NCBI RefSeq assembly: GCF_900103475.1
Contig: NZ_FNHG01000012.1
Span: forward strand, 25,042-89,041
Direction: 5' to 3'
Length of the DNA: 64,000 bases
DNA from: Maricaulis salignorans
GTDB lineage: Bacteria; Pseudomonadota; Alphaproteobacteria; Caulobacterales; Maricaulaceae
Below are positions 18,548 to 26,405 of the stretch, piece after piece. How positions within the stretch are numbered: the stretch's first letter is position 1; every line of letters begins with the position of its first letter. Under the pieces are notes generated by a model, which was not told where the DNA came from, did no database searches, and saw only the letters and a program-made list of their open reading frames with translations. The position numbers and the translations under genes are program-made.

Positions 18548-19231
18548 CTAGACCACCGCCCATTGGCGCATCAGATTGTGATAAATACCGGTCAGGCTGT
18601 TGAGGCGAGGGTCATTATCGTCATGCTCCTGGCGCAGTTGCTGGATCGTGCTGTCGAGATCATAGAGCATTTCGCGCCGGGCGCCGTCCTGGACCATGCT
18701 CTGGATCCAGAAAAATGAGCTGATGCGGGCCCCGCGTGTGACCGGCGTGACCTGGTGCAGGCTGGTAGCCGGGTAAAGCACAAGATCGCCGGCGGCGAGC
18801 TTGACGGCCTGGGCGCCATAACTGGTTTCGATCACGAGTTCGCCGCCGTCATAGTCTTCCGGCTCGGTCAGGAAGAGGGTGGCGGACAGATCCGTGCGCA
18901 CGGTCATATTGGCGCGATCAACATGCATGATGGCGCTGTCGATATGGGCGCCATAAGTGCCGCCGCCGGCGTAATTATTGAACATGGGTGGGTAGATTTT
19001 CTGCGGCAGGGCAGCAGAAATGAAGGTCGGATGGCGGCCGAGAATGCCCAGAATGTGATTGCCGAGCGCGATGGCGGTGTCGCTGTTCTGGTCGAGCTGG
19101 CGATTGCGCTTCACGGCCTGGGAGACGGAGCCGGCCGAGGCCTTGCCATCGACCCACTCGGCCTGGTCGAGCCGTTCGCGCAGGGCCTGGACGCCGGCCT
19201 TGTCGAGCACGTTTTCGATGATGATCAGCAT
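18548..19231 (-). CDS. PKHD-type 2-oxoglutarate/Fe(II) hydroxylase (PiuC/YbiX family)
   Basis: A 227-residue cytoplasmic oxygenase. The iron ligands His96 and Asp98 (GAHIDSA) and His159 (TSLHQVTP), plus Arg169 for 2-oxoglutarate, are all in place in a double-stranded beta-helix. The PKHD/PiuC family is regularly found beside TonB-dependent siderophore receptors and is iron-regulated; here it lies 99 bases downstream of such a receptor on the same strand. A role in siderophore processing or iron release is inferred from this repeated association. Confidence 0.9.
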   Translation of the reverse strand: MLIIIENVLDKAGVQALRERLDQAEWVDGKASAGSVSQAVKRNRQLDQNSDTAIALGNHILGILGRHPTFISAALPQKIYPPMFNNYAGGGTYGAHIDSAIMHVDRANMTVRTDLSATLFLTEPEDYDGGELVIETSYGAQAVKLAAGDLVLYPATSLHQVTPVTRGARISSFFWIQSMVQDGARREMLYDLDSTIQQLRQEHDDNDPRLNSLTGIYHNLMRQWAVV

Positions 19232-19284
19232 GGCAAAGAAATCCGGTGCGGCCCGCGATGATGCCAGTCATCGGCAAGCCGGCT

Positions 19285-19324
19285 GCGGGTGTCAACCAGC
19301 GCCAGGGCGCTGGCCGACACCCGC
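19285..19324 (-). terminator. Long hairpin between siderophore receptor and PKHD gene
   Basis: Nested perfect stems: GCGGGTGTC / GACACCCGC outside and CCAGCGCC / GGCGCTGG inside, separated by two bases. It sits seven bases past the receptor stop. With no U-tract it may attenuate transcription into the hydroxylase gene or protect the receptor mRNA. Confidence 0.6.
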
Positions 19325-19330
19325 CAGGGG

Positions 19331-21658
19331 TTAGAAGGACGAGACGAGGGTCAGGCGGACATTGCGGGCATCACCGATATAGGTGAAGGCGCCGCTGCGA
19401 TAAGCCGCCGTGTAGTAATTCTCGTCGGTGAGATTGCCGACATTCAGGCGCACGCTTGTCTGTTCGGTGAATTCCCAGGTCGCGAAGGCGTCGAGCACCG
19501 TATAGGCCGGGATTTCATAGCTGCCGCCAGCGGAATCGGGCTGGCCCGAAAACATCTCGCTGGAATAGGTGACGGCACCGCCGAAGGAGAGTTGCGGTGT
19601 CGCCTGGTAGCGCAGCTGCAGATAGGCGCTGTTATCGGCAAAATTGCTCAGCGTGCCACCGATCTGGGAGGCGGTAATCGATTCCGTCACTTCCGAGGAC
19701 ATGAAGGCGGCGCCGAACTGGACCGAGAGCTCGTCAGTGATATTGCCGACGAGGCCGAATTCGATCCCGGTGACCTGGTTTTCGCCGGTATTGAGCGTGC
19801 CCAGCGCCTCATAATCGCTGCCGACATTTTCCATCACATTGCTCTTGGTGATCTGGAAGGCCGCGACGGTGAACAGGAGCTGGTCGTCATAGAAGCTCCA
19901 TTTGCTGCCGAGCTCGATATTGAGCGTGTCTTCCGGTTCGCTCAGCACGACCTGGTCCGGCGTGCCGCACAGCCCGCCATAACCACAACTGCCGCCAACA
20001 TCGGACTCGCCGCCATTGATATTGCTTGAGGTCGAGAAGCTCAGATAGATATTGGCGTCCTCGGTGACGTCATAGACCAGACCGATATGGCCATTCCACA
20101 ATTCGTCGGAATAATCATAGGACGTGGTTGTGCCGCCCCGGGTCACGCCATTGGTATAATCGAAACTGTCCAGACGCACGCCGGCGAAGAGCGAGAGGCG
20201 ATCGGTCAGATCGACCGTGTCCATCGCATAGAGCGAGAGCGTGTCGACATTATAGTCCGAATCCTGGACGCCGCGGCTGATATCGCGCCCCATCAGAGTG
20301 CCCAGATTGGCGACCGTATCGCCATTGGCGTCGACCATGCAGTAATTCGGAGACGCGCCGCCACGGCCGGAGGTGACGCAATTGGTCGCGCCGGTATTGT
20401 TGATGTCATAGACGCCATTGACCACGCTGAGATCGGAATATTCGACGCCAAACACGAAGCTGTGCGACAGGCCGGCCAGCTCAGTATCCCAGAAGGCATT
20501 GGCCTGGTTGACGAGGTATTCGACCTCCTGCCAGCCTTGGTGGGTGCTCAGGCCGATCGTCGGGGCGCCCGGTGCATCGGGATCGGTCGCGTGACGATCC
20601 GTGCCACGTGCGCCGGTGACGACATAGCCGTTCTCCGTCGTGCCATAGCGCAGCGCATTCTCGATGCGCAGATTGTCAGCCGGTTGCCAGCTTGTGCGGA
20701 AGGTGAAGACATTCACCGTCGATTCCAGGAAGTCCTCGTTTTGCAGATAGACCGGGATATCGTCGACCGGCGCGCCGCCTCCGGGAATGATATAGGTCCC
20801 CAGATCGGTATCGCCCGAGGCATCGAGGAAATAGTAATCGGCGACGAAGTTCAGCGTATCGCTGGCCTCGATGGCGAGTGACAGGGCGGCACCATTGCGT
20901 TCACGCTCGGCCGGGCCGCGATCGGGCACTTCCTCATAGGCGTGCAGGAGATTGGCCCGCAGGGCGACGGTGTCGGTCAGCGGCATGTTGGAATCGAGCG
21001 TGAAACGGCGATAGCCATCCGTGCCGATGCCGATTTCCAGATTGTTGAAATCATACTCCAGGCCGGCCTGTTTGGTGATCGAGTTGATCGCCCCGCCGGT
21101 CGAGCCGCGCCCGGCAAAGGTCGAGCTTGGGCCTTTGGTGATCTCGATCTGCTCGACGGCAAAGCTTTCGCGGATCGTCATGCCCGGATCGCGCAGACCG
21201 TCGACGAAAACATCGCTGCGCGCTTCATGACCACGGATGACATAGCGGTCGCCAAAGGCATTGCCGTTTTCGCCCGTGCCCAACGTGATGCCCGGCTGGC
21301 GGTCGAGGGTTTCGCGCAGATCGGTGGTGCCCGCTTCCTGGATCGCCGTCTGGGTCAGGACGCTGATCGTCGCCGGGGTCTCGGCGATGGTTTCGGTGCG
21401 GCGGCTGTCGCCGGAGATGCGCGCCTTGTAGGGCACGCCGTCTTCCGCATAGGGATTGGTGTCGAGCGTACGCTCCTCGATCCGCAGCGTGTCGAGCTCG
21501 AGCGTGCCTTCCTCGGAGGATTGTTGCGCCATGGCCTGGCCGCCCAGCAGCATGGCCGAGGCACCTAGCGCCAGCATGGCCTTATGGCTGCCGGCCTTGG
21601 TCGGGGCGGGGTGGCGCAGGCTGACGGGGCGCCGGATAGCAGGGGATGTACGGGTCAT
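19331..21658 (-). CDS. TonB-dependent siderophore receptor
   Basis: A 775-residue outer-membrane receptor. The start is placed at the ATG at 21658 (GGAGA in front); the frame stays open 77 codons further but that part overlaps tonB and is low-complexity. A basic N-region and hydrophobic AMLALGASAMLLGGQAMAQ form the signal peptide. A TonB-box-like LDTLRIEE follows, then the plug (ETPATISVLTQ, YVIRGHEARSDVFVDGLRD, EITKGPSSTFAGRGSTGG) and a 22-strand barrel ending in Phe. The plug sequence is of the ferric siderophore class. It follows tonB by 16 bases, so it belongs to the exb-tonB operon. Confidence 0.93.
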   Translation of the reverse strand: MTRTSPAIRRPVSLRHPAPTKAGSHKAMLALGASAMLLGGQAMAQQSSEEGTLELDTLRIEERTLDTNPYAEDGVPYKARISGDSRRTETIAETPATISVLTQTAIQEAGTTDLRETLDRQPGITLGTGENGNAFGDRYVIRGHEARSDVFVDGLRDPGMTIRESFAVEQIEITKGPSSTFAGRGSTGGAINSITKQAGLEYDFNNLEIGIGTDGYRRFTLDSNMPLTDTVALRANLLHAYEEVPDRGPAERERNGAALSLAIEASDTLNFVADYYFLDASGDTDLGTYIIPGGGAPVDDIPVYLQNEDFLESTVNVFTFRTSWQPADNLRIENALRYGTTENGYVVTGARGTDRHATDPDAPGAPTIGLSTHQGWQEVEYLVNQANAFWDTELAGLSHSFVFGVEYSDLSVVNGVYDINNTGATNCVTSGRGGASPNYCMVDANGDTVANLGTLMGRDISRGVQDSDYNVDTLSLYAMDTVDLTDRLSLFAGVRLDSFDYTNGVTRGGTTTSYDYSDELWNGHIGLVYDVTEDANIYLSFSTSSNINGGESDVGGSCGYGGLCGTPDQVVLSEPEDTLNIELGSKWSFYDDQLLFTVAAFQITKSNVMENVGSDYEALGTLNTGENQVTGIEFGLVGNITDELSVQFGAAFMSSEVTESITASQIGGTLSNFADNSAYLQLRYQATPQLSFGGAVTYSSEMFSGQPDSAGGSYEIPAYTVLDAFATWEFTEQTSVRLNVGNLTDENYYTAAYRSGAFTYIGDARNVRLTLVSSF

Positions 21659-21674
21659 TGGAGTCTCCGGATAA

Positions 21675-22502
21675 TCAGTTGGTGATGAGTGAGAATTCGA
21701 TGGGAAGCGTGATGGTGAGCCGTTCCAGACCCATGGAGTCGGGAATCGGCGGGAGGGGGCTGGCGCGCTGAAGCACGGCGAGGGCGGCCTGGTCGAGGCC
21801 CGCATGGCCGGAGGTTTCTGCCAGTTCCGCCGAGAGGACATGGCCCTCGCGATCAATCGTGAACCGGACGCGGACAATGCCTTCGACATGGGCGCGCATC
21901 AGTTCGGGCGGATAGACGCGATGCTCGACCAGCGCTGCCATCAGGGCGCGGATATAGTCCTGCTGCTCGCGCGCCGCGCGGCGGCCTTCGCGGCCGGAAC
22001 GCGCGCCCTGCCTGGCGGAGGCTTCCGGGCTTGTTGCCTCGGAGGTGGCCGGCCCGGCTGGCTGTGCGCTGCCGGGCTGGCTCTGGCCGTCTGTAGATGT
22101 GGCGGCGGGATCAGGCGGGGTGTCGGCGTCGGGCAGGGGCTCGACCGGTTGAACGGGCTCGGGCGCAGGCTCTGGTTCCGGCTCAGGTTCGGGCTCGGGC
22201 TCGGGACGGGGGGGCGGTGCCGGTCGGACCGGCTCCGGGCGCGGCGCCACCGTCTCGGGACGAATTGTGTCCGACAGGGCATCGACCGGAATGATCTCCG
22301 CCTCGACCGGCTGAGGTGCGGCTTCCGGAGCCGCGGGCGGGGTGAAACGCACCAGATTGACCTGGCGCATCGCCGCCGGCGCGGCCGTCTCGGCGCCGCC
22401 CTCCGGTATGGCAATGCCAGCGGGGGCGGACAGCAGGAGAATGGCTGTCAGACCGGCAGCATGCAGCAGGATAGCGGCAAGAAGGGCGGAGACCTTATCC
22501 AT
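21675..22502 (-). CDS. tonB: Energy transducer TonB
   Basis: A 275-residue TonB. One N-terminal membrane helix (about residues 5-28) anchors it, followed by a Pro/Glu-rich spacer with a run of PEPEPE repeats (about 95-125) that spans the periplasm, and a C-terminal TonB domain (VEHRVYPPELMRAHVEGIV, SGHAGLDQAALAVLQRASP). It passes proton-motive energy from ExbB/ExbD to the receptor encoded next. Its start overlaps the second exbD by eight bases. Confidence 0.93.
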   Translation of the reverse strand: MDKVSALLAAILLHAAGLTAILLLSAPAGIAIPEGGAETAAPAAMRQVNLVRFTPPAAPEAAPQPVEAEIIPVDALSDTIRPETVAPRPEPVRPAPPPRPEPEPEPEPEPEPAPEPVQPVEPLPDADTPPDPAATSTDGQSQPGSAQPAGPATSEATSPEASARQGARSGREGRRAAREQQDYIRALMAALVEHRVYPPELMRAHVEGIVRVRFTIDREGHVLSAELAETSGHAGLDQAALAVLQRASPLPPIPDSMGLERLTITLPIEFSLITN

Positions 22503-22911
22503 CGGCGGGCGTCTCGCGGGCCGTGATCAGCAAAATCCCCTGCGAGCCGGCGGTCTCATAGGCCCGCAACAACGCATTGATCCGCGCACCCGACGCCTCG
22601 GCATCAGCGAACAGGACGCCGCGCCGCTCGATCAACGTGCCGGTAATGTCAGTGATTTCAACGGTATCGCCACGAAACACCAATCGTCCATCGGCCGCGA
22701 GATAGAGCCAGTCGGCAGGGGCAAATTCGACATCATCGAAACTGACCGCCTGGGTCGGCGCCATGATCGACTTCTCGATCGGCGATTGCATGCTGCCGGC
22801 CATCAGGAAAAAGATGAGCAAAAGGAAGACGATATTGATCAACGGTAGCGCCGCCTCAACCGGTGGCCGGCGCGTATCATGGCGTGCGATGAAATCGGCG
22901 CCGGCACTCAT
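22495..22911 (-). CDS. exbD: Biopolymer transport protein ExbD, Asn variant
   Basis: A 138-residue ExbD/TolR-family protein with one membrane helix (about 22-42) and a periplasmic domain. The helix reads ALPLINIVFLLLIFF: Asn26 stands where ExbD proteins normally carry the proton-conducting Asp of the PLID motif. The neighbouring exbD has the Asp, so the two may form a mixed ExbD dimer. The start overlaps the first exbD by four bases. The call is firm; the consequence of the Asn is not known. Confidence 0.88.
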   Translation of the reverse strand: MSAGADFIARHDTRRPPVEAALPLINIVFLLLIFFLMAGSMQSPIEKSIMAPTQAVSFDDVEFAPADWLYLAADGRLVFRGDTVEITDITGTLIERRGVLFADAEASGARINALLRAYETAGSQGILLITARETPADG

Positions 22912-23306
22912 GGCTGCGGTGCCTCGCCCGCCAGGCCGAAACTGACCTCATAGCCGCGCTCGATCAGACGGGTCTGAAGGTCGATCGCATCGCCAAGCTT
23001 TGCCGTATCGGCCATCCCGAGCACGACCGGATTGGCCAGGCTGTCGGGCAGGGCTGACAGGGCCGCCTCGCAGGACAGGTCGGTCTGGCGCAGGCGGCAG
23101 GCGCCATCCCCGTTAAGGGTGATGATCCAGTTGTCCTGATTGTCCTGGACGGGCGCCGTTGTCGTCGTCACCACCGTCATCGGCACTTGCTGATACTCAC
23201 TGAATTGCACCACAAGCATGAAGAAAATCAACAAGATGAAGACGACATCGATCAGCGGCGTCAGGCCGGTGGCGGGTTTGCGCCTTGAGGTGGATTCGGG
23301 GATCAT
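22908..23306 (-). CDS. exbD: Biopolymer transport protein ExbD, canonical
   Basis: A 132-residue ExbD. Asp20 in LTPLIDVVFILLIFF is the conserved proton-carrying residue of the single membrane helix; a periplasmic domain with two Cys (ACRLRQTDLSCE) follows. The ATG at 23306 is chosen because the preceding 25 codons overlap exbB and lack membrane-protein character. It works with ExbB to power TonB. It lies ten bases after exbB. Confidence 0.9.
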   Translation of the reverse strand: MIPESTSRRKPATGLTPLIDVVFILLIFFMLVVQFSEYQQVPMTVVTTTTAPVQDNQDNWIITLNGDGACRLRQTDLSCEAALSALPDSLANPVVLGMADTAKLGDAIDLQTRLIERGYEVSFGLAGEAPQP

Positions 23307-23316
23307 GGCGCCGGCC

Positions 23317-23946
23317 CTAGCGGGCGGAACCGGCGCGCTCACGGGCGCGCAAGGCATTTGAGATCCGCGCCAGAAGCGCATTCATCGCGATGCGGGCATT
23401 CTCCAGGCCGCGATCAAAATGATGCCAGGCGATCAGCGCCGGCAGCGCCACGATGAGACCGGCAGCGGTCGTCAGCAGGGCTTGCCAGATACCGCCCGAC
23501 AGCACGGATGGATCAATCTGGCTGCCCGCCATTTCCAGCTGTTTGAAGGCTTCGATCATGCCGAGCACCGTGCCCAGCAGGCCCATCAGCGGTGCCGCGC
23601 CGGCTATCACTTCGAGCAGGCGCATACCGGTGCGCAAATCATTCAATTGCTCGGTCGCCAATATGGTCAGCTCGTCGAGGATATCCTGACGCGGCGTGCC
23701 GGCGCGGTGCAGCTTGCTCGCCATTGCCGCCAGCACTTCATAGGGCGCCCGCGCAACATTGCCTTCGGGGCCGAGCACCGTGGCGAGCAGGGCCTCGGTC
23801 CGGCGCGAATTGAGGGCGAGTTTCGCCGCGGAATGACGCGCAAAAACATAGAGAATAGCCGCGATCGAGACGACCGACCCGACGGCCAGAATCCAGATCA
23901 CCCAACCGCCCTGCACCAGCCAAACCGGAACCAGATCCATCGCCAT
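23317..23946 (-). CDS. exbB: MotA/TolQ/ExbB proton channel protein
   Basis: A 209-residue inner-membrane protein with three helices: about 12-36, 107-130 ([20 protein letters not shown]) and 147-172 ([24 protein letters not shown]). The GLLGTV-GM motif and the T/A-rich third helix are the ExbB channel signature. It is first in the iron-uptake operon, 29 bases from a Fur-box-like palindrome. A second ATG two codons in could also serve. Confidence 0.92.
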   Translation of the reverse strand: MAMDLVPVWLVQGGWVIWILAVGSVVSIAAILYVFARHSAAKLALNSRRTEALLATVLGPEGNVARAPYEVLAAMASKLHRAGTPRQDILDELTILATEQLNDLRTGMRLLEVIAGAAPLMGLLGTVLGMIEAFKQLEMAGSQIDPSVLSGGIWQALLTTAAGLIVALPALIAWHHFDRGLENARIAMNALLARISNALRARERAGSAR

Positions 23947-23975
23947 ACGCCTGCCCTCAACCCTTGGAGTTTGTG

Positions 23976-23994
23976 AATGCGAATAAGTCGCATT
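23976..23994 (-). promoter_or_regulatory. Fur-box-like 19-bp palindrome upstream of exbB
   Basis: AATGCGA-ATAAG-TCGCATT: seven perfect pairs in each arm and eight of nine if read as 9-1-9, the size and symmetry of a classic Fur box. It sits 30 bases before the exbB start, where binding would block the operon when iron is plentiful. The repeat is seen; the regulator is inferred from the operon's function. Confidence 0.65.
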
Positions 23995-24289
23995 GTTGAT
24001 CCGGGGTCAAGTTTGTTGTTCAGGGCAGGGCAGCACGATGGCCGATCGGGCAATTATACCGGAGTATTTCGAGCGGGTGCCGCGCGCGCCGGCCCGGTTC
24101 CGGGGCGGGGATTTTCAAAAAAGCCAATGAGTTCGCGTGGTTGGAGCGCTATAAATGGTGAGTGTCCCCGTTTATTTGAAACGGTATTTTTCTCGAGGTT
24201 TACCGGTGCAGCCCATATGTATACCTTAGGTCGCGACGGTCGGGCGCTGGAAAATCTATGCTCTTGGGGCGATCCTACTTGCGGCGGCA
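23995..24289. other. Non-coding flank between iron operon and IS6 element
   Basis: About 295 bases without a supportable gene. The composition falls in GC to the right, and a REP-like repeat lies at 24157-24177. An open frame that starts inside the Fur-like palindrome and runs into the insertion element has no ribosome site and is probably chance. The right part may be debris of DNA that was cut by the insertion. Confidence 0.5.
24157..24177 (+). repeat. REP-like repeat, copy 1
   Basis: GGTGAGTGTCCCC followed by a TTTATTT tail. It matches the copy at 25135-25155 in 16 of 21 positions and resembles the GGTGxCTGTCxCC motifs linked to REP-associated tyrosine transposases. The two copies lie in the same orientation on either side of the IS6 element. 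Confidence 0.5.
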
Positions 24290-25096
24290 GGTACTGTCAG
24301 ACGAACGCGAACCGGTCTCCGAAATCGACCACCGACCTTAACTCAGGCTTCAAGTTGACGCCATTCGACCAGGGCGACGGACCGGCATTGCTTGAACGTT
24401 TCTCTGCGGTTTAAGTGACGTTCGTGGCTGAAGTGATTGTGGACGGATGATTGGGCTGAAACGAATTTCTGCAAGGTCTCGAAGCTGCGAAACTTGCCCA
24501 TGGCGCGTTCCTTTCGCCTAAAGGGAAGGTGGGAGTTTTCCGCACGGTTGTTGAGCCAGCGCCCGGTCTCCTGGCGGCCGGCATTGCCGACCAGTTTCAT
24601 GGCAGCCTTGTAGGACCCGAGCCGATCGGTCACGACCACATGTGGATTGCCGTAGCGCTTCATGGCTTTGCGCAAAAATCTCAGCGCAGCATGGCGATCA
24701 CGCCGCTTGGTGACATAGGCCTCAAGCACCTCGCCTTCGTGATCGACGGCGCGCCAGAGATAGTGAAGCTCACCGTTGATTTTGACGAAGACCTCGTCGA
24801 GATGCCACGCCCAGTTTGAGTGATTTTGGTTCTGAACTCGCCGCTTCCGGATCTGCGCCGCAAACATGGGACCGAAACGGTTCCACCAGAAGCGCACCGT
24901 TTCGTGCGTGATATCCATCCCGCGCTCGTGGAGCAGGTCCTCGACGTTTCGGAGCGAGAGTGGAAACCGGATGTACATCATCACGGCAAGGCGGATGATC
25001 TCGGGCGAAGTCTTGAAATATTTGAACGGATTACGCATTGGGGGAGGCTAGGGAACTACGTCGCCGCGCTCAAGGCGAAGTTCTTCTGACAGGACC
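24290..25096 (-). mobile_element. IS6-family insertion sequence, 807 bp
   Basis: The transposase gene is bounded by near-perfect inverted ends: GGTACTGTCAGACGAAC at 24290-24306 and the complement of GGTCCTGTCAGAAGAAC at 25080-25096 (15 of 17 match). Length, one gene and end type fit IS6. The 8-base flanks (CGGCGGCA left, CAGCGCCG right) do not match, so the usual target duplication is absent and the copy probably took part in a rearrangement. It looks intact. Confidence 0.88.
24343..25038 (-). CDS. IS6-family transposase (DDE)
   Basis: A 231-residue transposase of normal IS6 length. An N-terminal helix-turn-helix (SLRNVEDLLHERGMDITHETVRF) precedes the DDE core: the first Asp in WHLDEVFVKING, the second in VVTDRLGSY and the Glu in NNRAENSHLPFRRRE-like context (NNRAENSHLPFRRKER). 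It catalyses replicative transposition that joins replicons as cointegrates or deletes flanking DNA. No frameshift or stop is seen, so it is probably active. Confidence 0.95.
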   Translation of the reverse strand: MRNPFKYFKTSPEIIRLAVMMYIRFPLSLRNVEDLLHERGMDITHETVRFWWNRFGPMFAAQIRKRRVQNQNHSNWAWHLDEVFVKINGELHYLWRAVDHEGEVLEAYVTKRRDRHAALRFLRKAMKRYGNPHVVVTDRLGSYKAAMKLVGNAGRQETGRWLNNRAENSHLPFRRKERAMGKFRSFETLQKFVSAQSSVHNHFSHERHLNRRETFKQCRSVALVEWRQLEA

Positions 25097-25134
25097 CAGC
25101 GCCGCCCTGGGTGGCCGCCCGCACCGGATTAATA

Positions 25135-25155
25135 GGTGCCTGTCACCATCTATTT
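25135..25155 (+). repeat. REP-like repeat, copy 2
   Basis: GGTGCCTGTCACC followed by ATCTATTT. GGTG-CCTGT-CACC is itself an imperfect palindrome. It lies between the IS right end and the small membrane-protein gene and matches copy 1 at 24157. Confidence 0.5.
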
Positions 25156-25167
25156 TTTTGCATTTAT

Positions 25168-25437
25168 CTATTCGCTGTCATGATCATCCGACGTATCCGG
25201 CCTCTTCGCTCTCAATTGGAGCGCAACTAGTGCGATCACCAACATCGAAACATACGCAATCACGGAGAAGCTCCCCACTGATCGCCAATAGGCCTCGCAG
25301 TTAGGGGCACCGAAAAGACAGACCCCTCGTGTTTCTCGCATCCCCAGACCTAAGCTTCCCACCAAAATATCATATGGCACGAACAAGACGGCATAGATTC
25401 CGGCAACTAAAATCAAGGGGTACAACAATATCCGCAT
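25168..25437 (-). CDS. Small two-helix membrane protein, candidate immunity protein of the RHS tip
   Basis: An 89-residue protein with two predicted membrane helices (about residues 3-30 and 54-76), two cysteines in the loop between (Cys40, Cys47) and a charged C-terminal tail. No known family is recognised. It starts nine bases after the RHS stop, and its ribosome site (GGGAG) overlaps that stop region, so its translation is coupled to the RHS product. A small gene directly after the variable tip of an RHS protein is the usual place of the cognate immunity gene. A membrane immunity protein suggests a toxin that acts at the membrane or periplasm. Base composition is lower in GC than the neighbours. 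Confidence 0.55.
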   Translation of the reverse strand: MRILLYPLILVAGIYAVLFVPYDILVGSLGLGMRETRGVCLFGAPNCEAYWRSVGSFSVIAYVSMLVIALVALQLRAKRPDTSDDHDSE

Positions 25438-25446
25438 AACCGCTCC

Positions 25447-26355
25447 CTACTGGCAAGATGACCGATCCCGCGTGCAATCCAAGATGTCCGCGGAAGGGTT
25501 TATGTTGATATCCTCGACGTTGGGCGCGCGAATCCCATTATATGTGTTGGCGGAACTTCCAGAGCCCATCAGATATCCGCTAACCGGCTCAATCTGCGTC
25601 AGAAAGGAGATACCGGGCTCGGCCAGCTGGTCTAACGTCAATTGCCCCGCCTCTGCGCCTAGTGCCGCCGCAAGCCCTTCATCTAGATGCGTTCCCCGCA
25701 ACGCCTCTCCAAGTGCACCACCAATCAATCTACCTCCAATTTCACTGAACATTACACCGGCTTTCGCGCCCGCGACTTCAGAGACTGCCGCCGCTATCGC
25801 GTCGGTAGCTGACTCTGGGGAGAGTTCGCCATGTGCAAAATCACTCGCGATGCTCTTAAATGCACCATTGAAGTAGGCTGTTCGCACCGTTAGTGCTGGA
25901 TTATATGCCACGAGTCCCGCTGTCATTCCGTCACCGAATGCGGTGATCGCGATGTCAGTCCCATCGGCCCCATTCGCGGCGGCGATTCCTGCTCCGATGC
26001 TTGCCCCAATGAGGGCGGAGTAGTGAACGCGGTTTTTGTACATCTGGTAAACAGTGCGGTACTGCGACTGCTCCCCCGTAGGATCGGTGAGATTCAACGG
26101 ATTATTCCCGACATAGGCATACAGATTCATCTGGTCCGCATAGCCAATCGGATCGGTCTCCAGAAACCGCCCGATCTGGGGCCAGTAATAGCGGGCGCGG
26201 TAGTAATACAGCCCGCTCTCGGCGTCGAAGCGCCGCCCGGTATAGCGGAAGGGATTGCCGGAGGTGGCGAGCGGGGCTTCGACGCCATAGGGGGTGTAGA
26301 CATACTGGTCGGTGAGGGCGCCCGATTGCTGGTTGGACAGGGCGATCCCCGTCAC
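25447..26355 (-). CDS. RHS repeat-associated core fragment with unrecognised C-terminal tip
   Basis: A 302-residue open frame that holds the end of an RHS protein. Residues about 20-95 are the RHS-associated core (YVYTPYGVE, NPFRYTGRRFDAESGLYYY, RARYYWPQIGRFLETDPIGY, LYAYVGNNPLNLTDPTG). After DPTG comes a tip of about 205 residues that matches no toxin family I know: Gly/Ala-rich helical segments (SALIGASIGAGIAAANGADG, GGRLIGGALGEALRG) and a Cys-containing end (ILDCTRDRSSCQ). The frame is cut off from its 5' part by a 59-base foreign stretch, so it can only start at a GTG within the damaged zone. Expression is doubtful, but the tip itself is uninterrupted. Confidence 0.7.
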   Translation of the reverse strand: MTGIALSNQQSGALTDQYVYTPYGVEAPLATSGNPFRYTGRRFDAESGLYYYRARYYWPQIGRFLETDPIGYADQMNLYAYVGNNPLNLTDPTGEQSQYRTVYQMYKNRVHYSALIGASIGAGIAAANGADGTDIAITAFGDGMTAGLVAYNPALTVRTAYFNGAFKSIASDFAHGELSPESATDAIAAAVSEVAGAKAGVMFSEIGGRLIGGALGEALRGTHLDEGLAAALGAEAGQLTLDQLAEPGISFLTQIEPVSGYLMGSGSSANTYNGIRAPNVEDININPSADILDCTRDRSSCQ

Positions 26356-26405
26356 GCCCGCAGCCCGCGCAAGGGGGTGAGGACGGACAGATTTAGAAAA
26401 ATGCG
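26347..26405 (-). other. 59-base segment that interrupts the RHS gene
   Basis: Upstream the RHS frame reads YYHANRLG and downstream it resumes at IALSNQQ; RHS proteins normally read HANRLGS-V-IALS with no gap. The 59 bases between (GTCACGCCCGC ... AAGGGGGTGAGGACGG on the plus strand) have no RHS character, shift the frame and supply a stop. They may be a short mobile repeat or the scar of a deletion. Confidence 0.6.

Noticed and set aside
21659..21889. A 77-codon N-terminal extension of the siderophore receptor
   Set aside because: It overlaps tonB, is Ser/Pro-rich nonsense, and the ATG at 21658 has its own ribosome site followed directly by a signal peptide.
23977..24414. A plus-strand frame that starts within the Fur-like palindrome and runs into the IS element
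   Set aside because: No ribosome site, no recognisable domain, and it crosses the IS left end.
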